Assembly: GCF_000208745.1 (NCBI RefSeq) | Contig: NC_030851.1 | Coordinates: 11,627,209-11,691,208 of the forward strand | Source: Theobroma cacao | Lineage: Eukaryota > Streptophyta > Magnoliopsida > Malvales > Malvaceae | Length of the DNA: 64,000 bases | Direction: 5' to 3' | In this document: in pieces, positions 59,516 to 64,000 of the stretch | Numbering within the stretch: the first letter of the stretch is position 1 | Layout: the number at the start of each line of letters is the position of its first letter | Notes under the pieces: model-generated | What the model was told of the DNA's origin: nothing | The model's input: only the letters and a program-made list of their open reading frames with translations | Database searches by the model: none | Position numbers and translations under genes: made by a program

Positions 59516-60588
59516 TGTTGACTCTATATATTTTTGATGATAGCAAAATATTCTTATTCATTTATGTTTAATGGCTTTACTTGAGTGTGCAGGAAAATTA
59601 ATATATGAAATTAATTATTTAACTCTTCAAAGAGTATATTAAAAGAAAAATAGGGATAAAAATAATAAGATGTAACTGTCTAACAAGGAGGAAGCTTATT
59701 GGTGAAACAAGGAAGAATGTTGGTTAACCAAGTTTCAAATTGGAGGAATGGCGGACTGAAGAGTTTGAGAAATAGAATCAACTTAGTTGACCAAGACAGT
59801 CGACTAAGTGCTCTCTGCTAGAATCTGCAACCTGAAACAGAACCAACTTAGTCGACCAAGTCAGTCGACTAAGAGCTCTCTGTCTGCAAATTGAACCAGA
59901 GCACTACAAGACAGATTAACAGCTAGAACTCATCCTCAATTGTTTCTAACGGTCATAAACTGTCAAACTGCCATCAGAGTTGTTTCTCTAAGTATAAAAG
60001 AGTCTTTCAATGGTTAGAAATCAATTTTTGAGAGAATTGAAGGCTTCCAAGTGATATAGAAAGTTGAAAAACCAGAAAAGCTTCACTGCACTTGTCTGCA
60101 CTTAAACGTTTACTCCTTACATTTGTATTTAGCACTCAATCTTGTACCACTCAGATCAACCAATGATCATAGGTACCTTCTTTTACTACTTTTCTTGTAT
60201 TCTTAGAGTGAGAGAGTCACTCTAAGGGGTTATTCAAGCTTGGGATAGCTTGATTGTTGAAGGTTGTGGTTGAGCCTTGGAAAATCACTTTGGATTTTAG
60301 TTAAGCCCGTGAAAAACTAATGCAAAAGGTTTTGGCTGAGCCTGGTAAAAGCCCTTGTAAAGCTTGGTGAAAGCTTGTGAATTTCACTGGTGTTTAGTGA
60401 ATTTGTAGAAAAATCCTTGGTTGGATAATCAAGGTAGTGGATATAGGTCTTGGACTAAACCACTCTAAATTGTTGTGCATCTTATATTCTGTTTTTATTT
60501 TCTTAAGTTCTGGAAATTAGTTTTCAATATTGTGAAGAGCCAAATTGTGTTATTCACCCCCCTCTAGCACATATTATCGAGACCAACA
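59516..60588 (+). mobile_element. Copia (Sirevirus-like) LTR, solo or 3'
   Basis: It begins TGTTGACTCTATATATTTTT and ends CACCCCCCTCTAGCACATATT-like sequence followed by CGAGACCAACA, the well-known ends of a plant copia LTR group. Upstream, AAGGGGGAGCACC (59417-59429) and TTTTGTCATCATCAAAAAT (59483-59501) resemble the polypurine-tract region of the same group, so this is probably a 3' LTR with only a short piece of interior left. The flanks (GAGAA and TTGAT) do not match, so there is no target duplication. Length 1073. Confidence 0.6.
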
Positions 60589-60639
60589 TTGATGTTAAGG
60601 CATGACCTTCAAATGTGAACATTATTATGCATTTGATGT

Positions 60640-60780
60640 TTTGTTTAATGTCGTTTGCTTAAATTTTCTACTTTATGGTGTTTAAAAGATGTGTATGGTT
60701 TTATAAAATTACAATTGCTTTTTCTGTCTTTTGATGTCAAGACATAACCTTCGGATGTGAACATTATTATGCTTTAAATA
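60640..60780 (+). repeat. Diverged repeat family, partial copy 2
   Basis: GGTGTTTAAAAGATGTGTAT, TTTTCTGTCTTTTGATGTC and GTGAACATTATTATGC parallel copy 1 and copy 3. GTGAACATTATTATGC also occurs immediately before, at about 60616-60631, next to the copia LTR. Confidence 0.45.
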
Positions 60781-61319
60781 TACAAATTATTTGGGTTCAA
60801 TTCATCACTTCATGATCTTTAAAATTAAGAATAGTTTATTAGTGTTAATTAATTTGAGCACAAAAACTTACGTAACATAATACATGGAAATAACTAATTG
60901 AGTGAGTCAACTGCTTAAGAAATTTGAATTAGTAAATTAGAACAATTGATGTTTATGAATGTGAACATGATTTGATTTTCAAGAGCAGCAGAAAGTGAGG
61001 ACTTTAGATCAATGTAATAAACATTAATTAAATAGAGCGAAAATGACAAAAGAAAAAAAAAAGCAAGCATATATGAAAAGAGGTAACAAATTCTTAAATC
61101 CGACAACAAATTTTCATCATTTAAATCATTGTCTAAGAATTCAAAAATGACAAAAACTTTTGTTGTGCCATATATAGATGGTAATGAGCAAGTTATATTT
61201 GTTGATGTTTGACACTTTACCTTGCATACCTTAAAAAGTACTAAACTACTTCTTCAACACCTTTATTATTGCTATTTTGGCCTTTAGTATGAAATTTTTT
61301 TCCTTTTTACTTTTGTTGT

Positions 61320-61900
61320 ATTACTTATATTTAATGCCTTCTTATTCTTCATGTGTTTTGTTATTGATTTCTTTGTTATATTTCTTTTATAACAAAATTG
61401 GATTAAGCAACTAATTATTAAGGTGAGGTTAATTTTGGTATCAAATCCTATTTGGAGTTAATCATTATGTCTTATAAAGTAACTGCATAGAGTTTTTACC
61501 TCTAATTCTTTCTCTTTTTAAATATCCTTGTTTCATGTTTTTTTTATTATCAGATTATACTTGGTGTGTTATAAAATATCATTATGCTTTGTATGTGCAA
61601 ATTCTTTTACATAATGCCCTAGGATGAGATGTGAATACATCATTGGTTGTAAACGTTGCTTATGTCAATATTATTATACTTCTGGTATATTAAATTTTTG
61701 TTTTAAATTTACTGTTTTATGGTAATGAGATATTAATCCATCATTGGTCATAAACCTTGCTTATGTCAACATTATTATACTTCCAATACACAAATTTTTT
61801 GTTTTAAATTCACTGTTTTATGGTATTTAAAAGATGTTTGTGTTTTTATAAACTTAATATTGGACCTTTTGTCTTTCAATGTGGACACATGGCTCTCCAA
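61320..61900 (+). repeat. Diverged repeat family, copy 3
   Basis: TTGGATTAAGCAACTAATTA, AAGGTGAGGTTAATTTTGG, and GGTATTTAAAAGATGTTTGT parallel copy 1. An internal duplicate (CATTGGT, TTGCTTATGTCAA, ATTATACTTC) occurs near 61640-61685 and 61740-61790. Confidence 0.45.
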
Positions 61901-64000
61901 TCAGATCCAAACATGTTGCTCATGAACGTTACTTATATTAACACTATTGTGTAAGATATATTAATTACATTATGTATGCATAAATAGTCCAATTCTAATT
62001 CTTAGAATTAAAAGTATGGACTGTTCTTTACTAAGATGACATTTGCAAAGTTTGCTACAGATTATGTCCTAATTCAATGTTCCAGTAAGACAAATAACAC
62101 CTCTAACATGAATTAAAATATTGTTATGCTTTTGTTCTACCCAATTAGCAGCTAGGCTTTTAACTCAGATGCTTCTCAATGTGAGTATAATTCTATCTTT
62201 GTTTATTGTTTTGCACTTTATTCGTTAATTTATATTTCAGCATCAACATCGCCTATCAACACATATTGTAAAGTGTTTTGGATACTTTTCCTTTTCAATT
62301 ATGGCATTCTATTTTTTTTTTGTATTTTGATCTTTTGTTTTTTTCCTTTTTTGAAGTAAGCTTACTTAGATATTTCTTATGCAAGAAATTATGATTTTGA
62401 TGTCAAATTTCTCTTTAGTAAACACACATGTTTGCTTAATGTTTGTGTTTCAAAGATTATATTTTGATTATAATTTTTGAAAGTGTGTATTTAGTCACCA
62501 GTTGTTAGTTACTATCAAAAATTTTTGTTTATTGCTTATTACATATTATTTATTCATTCCCATGATTTTTTTTTTTTGAAACTGAATCTTTAAAAAGGTT
62601 TTGTTTAGAAAAGCAGAAAATATCTGCTACATCATTTAATATCTTGAAATTTGTTTACTGAATTTCAATAAGTATTTGTTGGTTTAATTAAACCATTTGC
62701 CATTGATTGAAAGACATTACATGTTAAGGATTATATCTCAATAAGTATGTCATAATTTAATTGAACCAATCTAACCCATTGGCATTTGATATCTATATAT
62801 CTACTTATACCTACTCTATATATCAAGTTTAGTTAAACCCTCTTTTAGGTATGATTCTTCATTTTCATAGTTTGTAGTGCATTTTATACATTTTGCTTTA
62901 GGTATGATTCTTCCTTTTTTTTTTTTCTTTGGAACTTTGATTTTAGGTTGACCTGTAAACATGGAAAAAGTAAATCAAGCAAAGCAAAATAAAGAAAATA
63001 GGTTAAAAAATTTGAGACTTAAAAAAAATCATAAACTATTAACTCTTATAAACTTATGTCAGATTATAACACTCCGTTTAACACGCGAGCTAGCAATAGT
63101 TTATCTAGACCAAATGAGATAAGTATTATAACAACTAAAAACTTTGAATCACCTTATCATGTCCAACTATCTAATATGCTTATATATACAATACAAGTCA
63201 ACTTCTACTGAGAAGCTATTTCGACACTAGATAATTTAAAAAGCTATTCCCCTGCATTTTTCAACTCATAAAAAAATAAAGCACATGTTCTACCATTGAT
63301 TCTGTATTGTGCTCTGCATTACCTTTCTGAATACTCTAAATTTCTCATGATCTTTCATTCATGATATTTTCTCTGGGAATTTATGTCATTGGACATGCAT
63401 TTGCTCTTGAGATAAACTTCAATGTAGCCTTCCTCTTATTGAAATGATGATGATAAAGTGATAGTGACGATTATAAGAACATATGGGACAGTTCACATTA
63501 CTAACCCAAAATCTATTTATGATTATATATTAAGTGTTCTTTGTACACTACTCTTTAATTTCATTGTTAGTTTAATGTTTTATTCTTTCCTTTATAGCTA
63601 ATAAGTTGATTAAAAAACATTTTTGTCACTATTAACCTAAAAAAATGTTGATTTAATTCATTTTTTACCATCAAGAAGATCATCGAAGACTACCAGTCAT
63701 AAAAAAACCACCCCACTGAAGAGTTGTTGCGCACTCCCTAATACCAACAAATCTTGGAATTTCACTAATAGTTATGACCCACGCTACTCAATATTTTTTG
63801 TTTATAGACAGTTTCAAAAATTTAACACTCTGATGATAATTTTGTATATAGCTAATACCTCTGCCATCATAGAAATTTGGAAAAACACAACAAAAGATCA
63901 TCATCTTAATTTTGTTCATGGGCATTACCTTTTCGTAAAGTGAATAGAAATGAATGTATAAAAATATAAACAAGCATGACATACTCTTACAATTTGTACT
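61900..64000. other. AT-rich intergenic DNA
   Basis: T-rich tracts and short overlapping frames. No gene, RNA gene or clean transposon end could be supported up to the right edge. Confidence 0.4.

Noticed and set aside
1..64000. tRNA, rRNA and organelle-DNA insertions
   Set aside because: I looked for tRNA-like A/B boxes with cloverleaf spacing, rRNA cores and organellar genes and saw none convincing; the only B-box-like word is at 27601 in an intronic repeat.

Overview
The window looks like nuclear DNA of a eudicot plant. The coding sequences are split by GT-AG introns, the intergenic DNA is AT-rich, and it is packed with typical plant transposons: Ty1/copia, Ty3/gypsy (Athila type and a long-LTR type), LINE, hAT, PIF/Harbinger and Mutator-like. 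I cannot name the species. Three protein-coding genes look intact; nearly everything else that is recognisable is transposon sequence or a broken gene copy.

Layout. 1-4171: the 5' part of a long-LTR retrotransposon on the minus strand, with an 819-base assembly gap inside its LTR; it cuts into a decayed copia pol fragment (4172-4850). 5712-6101: LINE endonuclease fragment. 6525-8990: a composite block of diverged inverted and direct repeats around a dead stress-associated (A20/AN1 zinc finger) gene copy. 9339-9844: TAXIMIN peptide gene (2 exons). 10440-11735: LINE RNase H and copia RT fragments. 13271-13967: a clean non-autonomous hAT-like element with an 8-bp target duplication. 14937-16978: class B DnaJ/HSP40 gene (3 exons) with a heat-shock element upstream. 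19989-32084 (minus): an 18-exon RINGLET (RLT1/RLT2) homeodomain-DDT chromatin-remodelling gene, which I could assemble with every splice phase agreeing.

34551-57819 is the most striking part: one Mutator-like element of about 23.3 kb, bounded by 80-bp terminal inverted repeats and a perfect 9-bp target duplication. It carries a DUF1985/Ulp1-protease-like gene (+), a putative plant-transposon-protein gene (-), a MuDR-type transposase (-), a small acidic ORF (-), and four arrays of a short CG-containing motif (GCGTGAC) whose orientation is mirrored between the left and right halves. It was later hit by a PIF/Harbinger element (41395-43672) and by an Athila-type LTR element (48722-56715) that has lost most of pol. 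Without these two insertions it would be about 13 kb. All its ORFs carry stops or frameshifts. 57829-64000 holds a solo or 3' copia (Sirevirus-like) LTR and old diverged repeats, and no gene I can support.

The host genes make sense as neighbours. From memory, Arabidopsis TAXIMIN2 (At2g20562) lies next to the DnaJ gene At2g20560, so the TAXIMIN-DnaJ pair here is probably conserved microsynteny. The RLT gene encodes the accessory subunit of plant ISWI remodellers and is unrelated to that pair in function.
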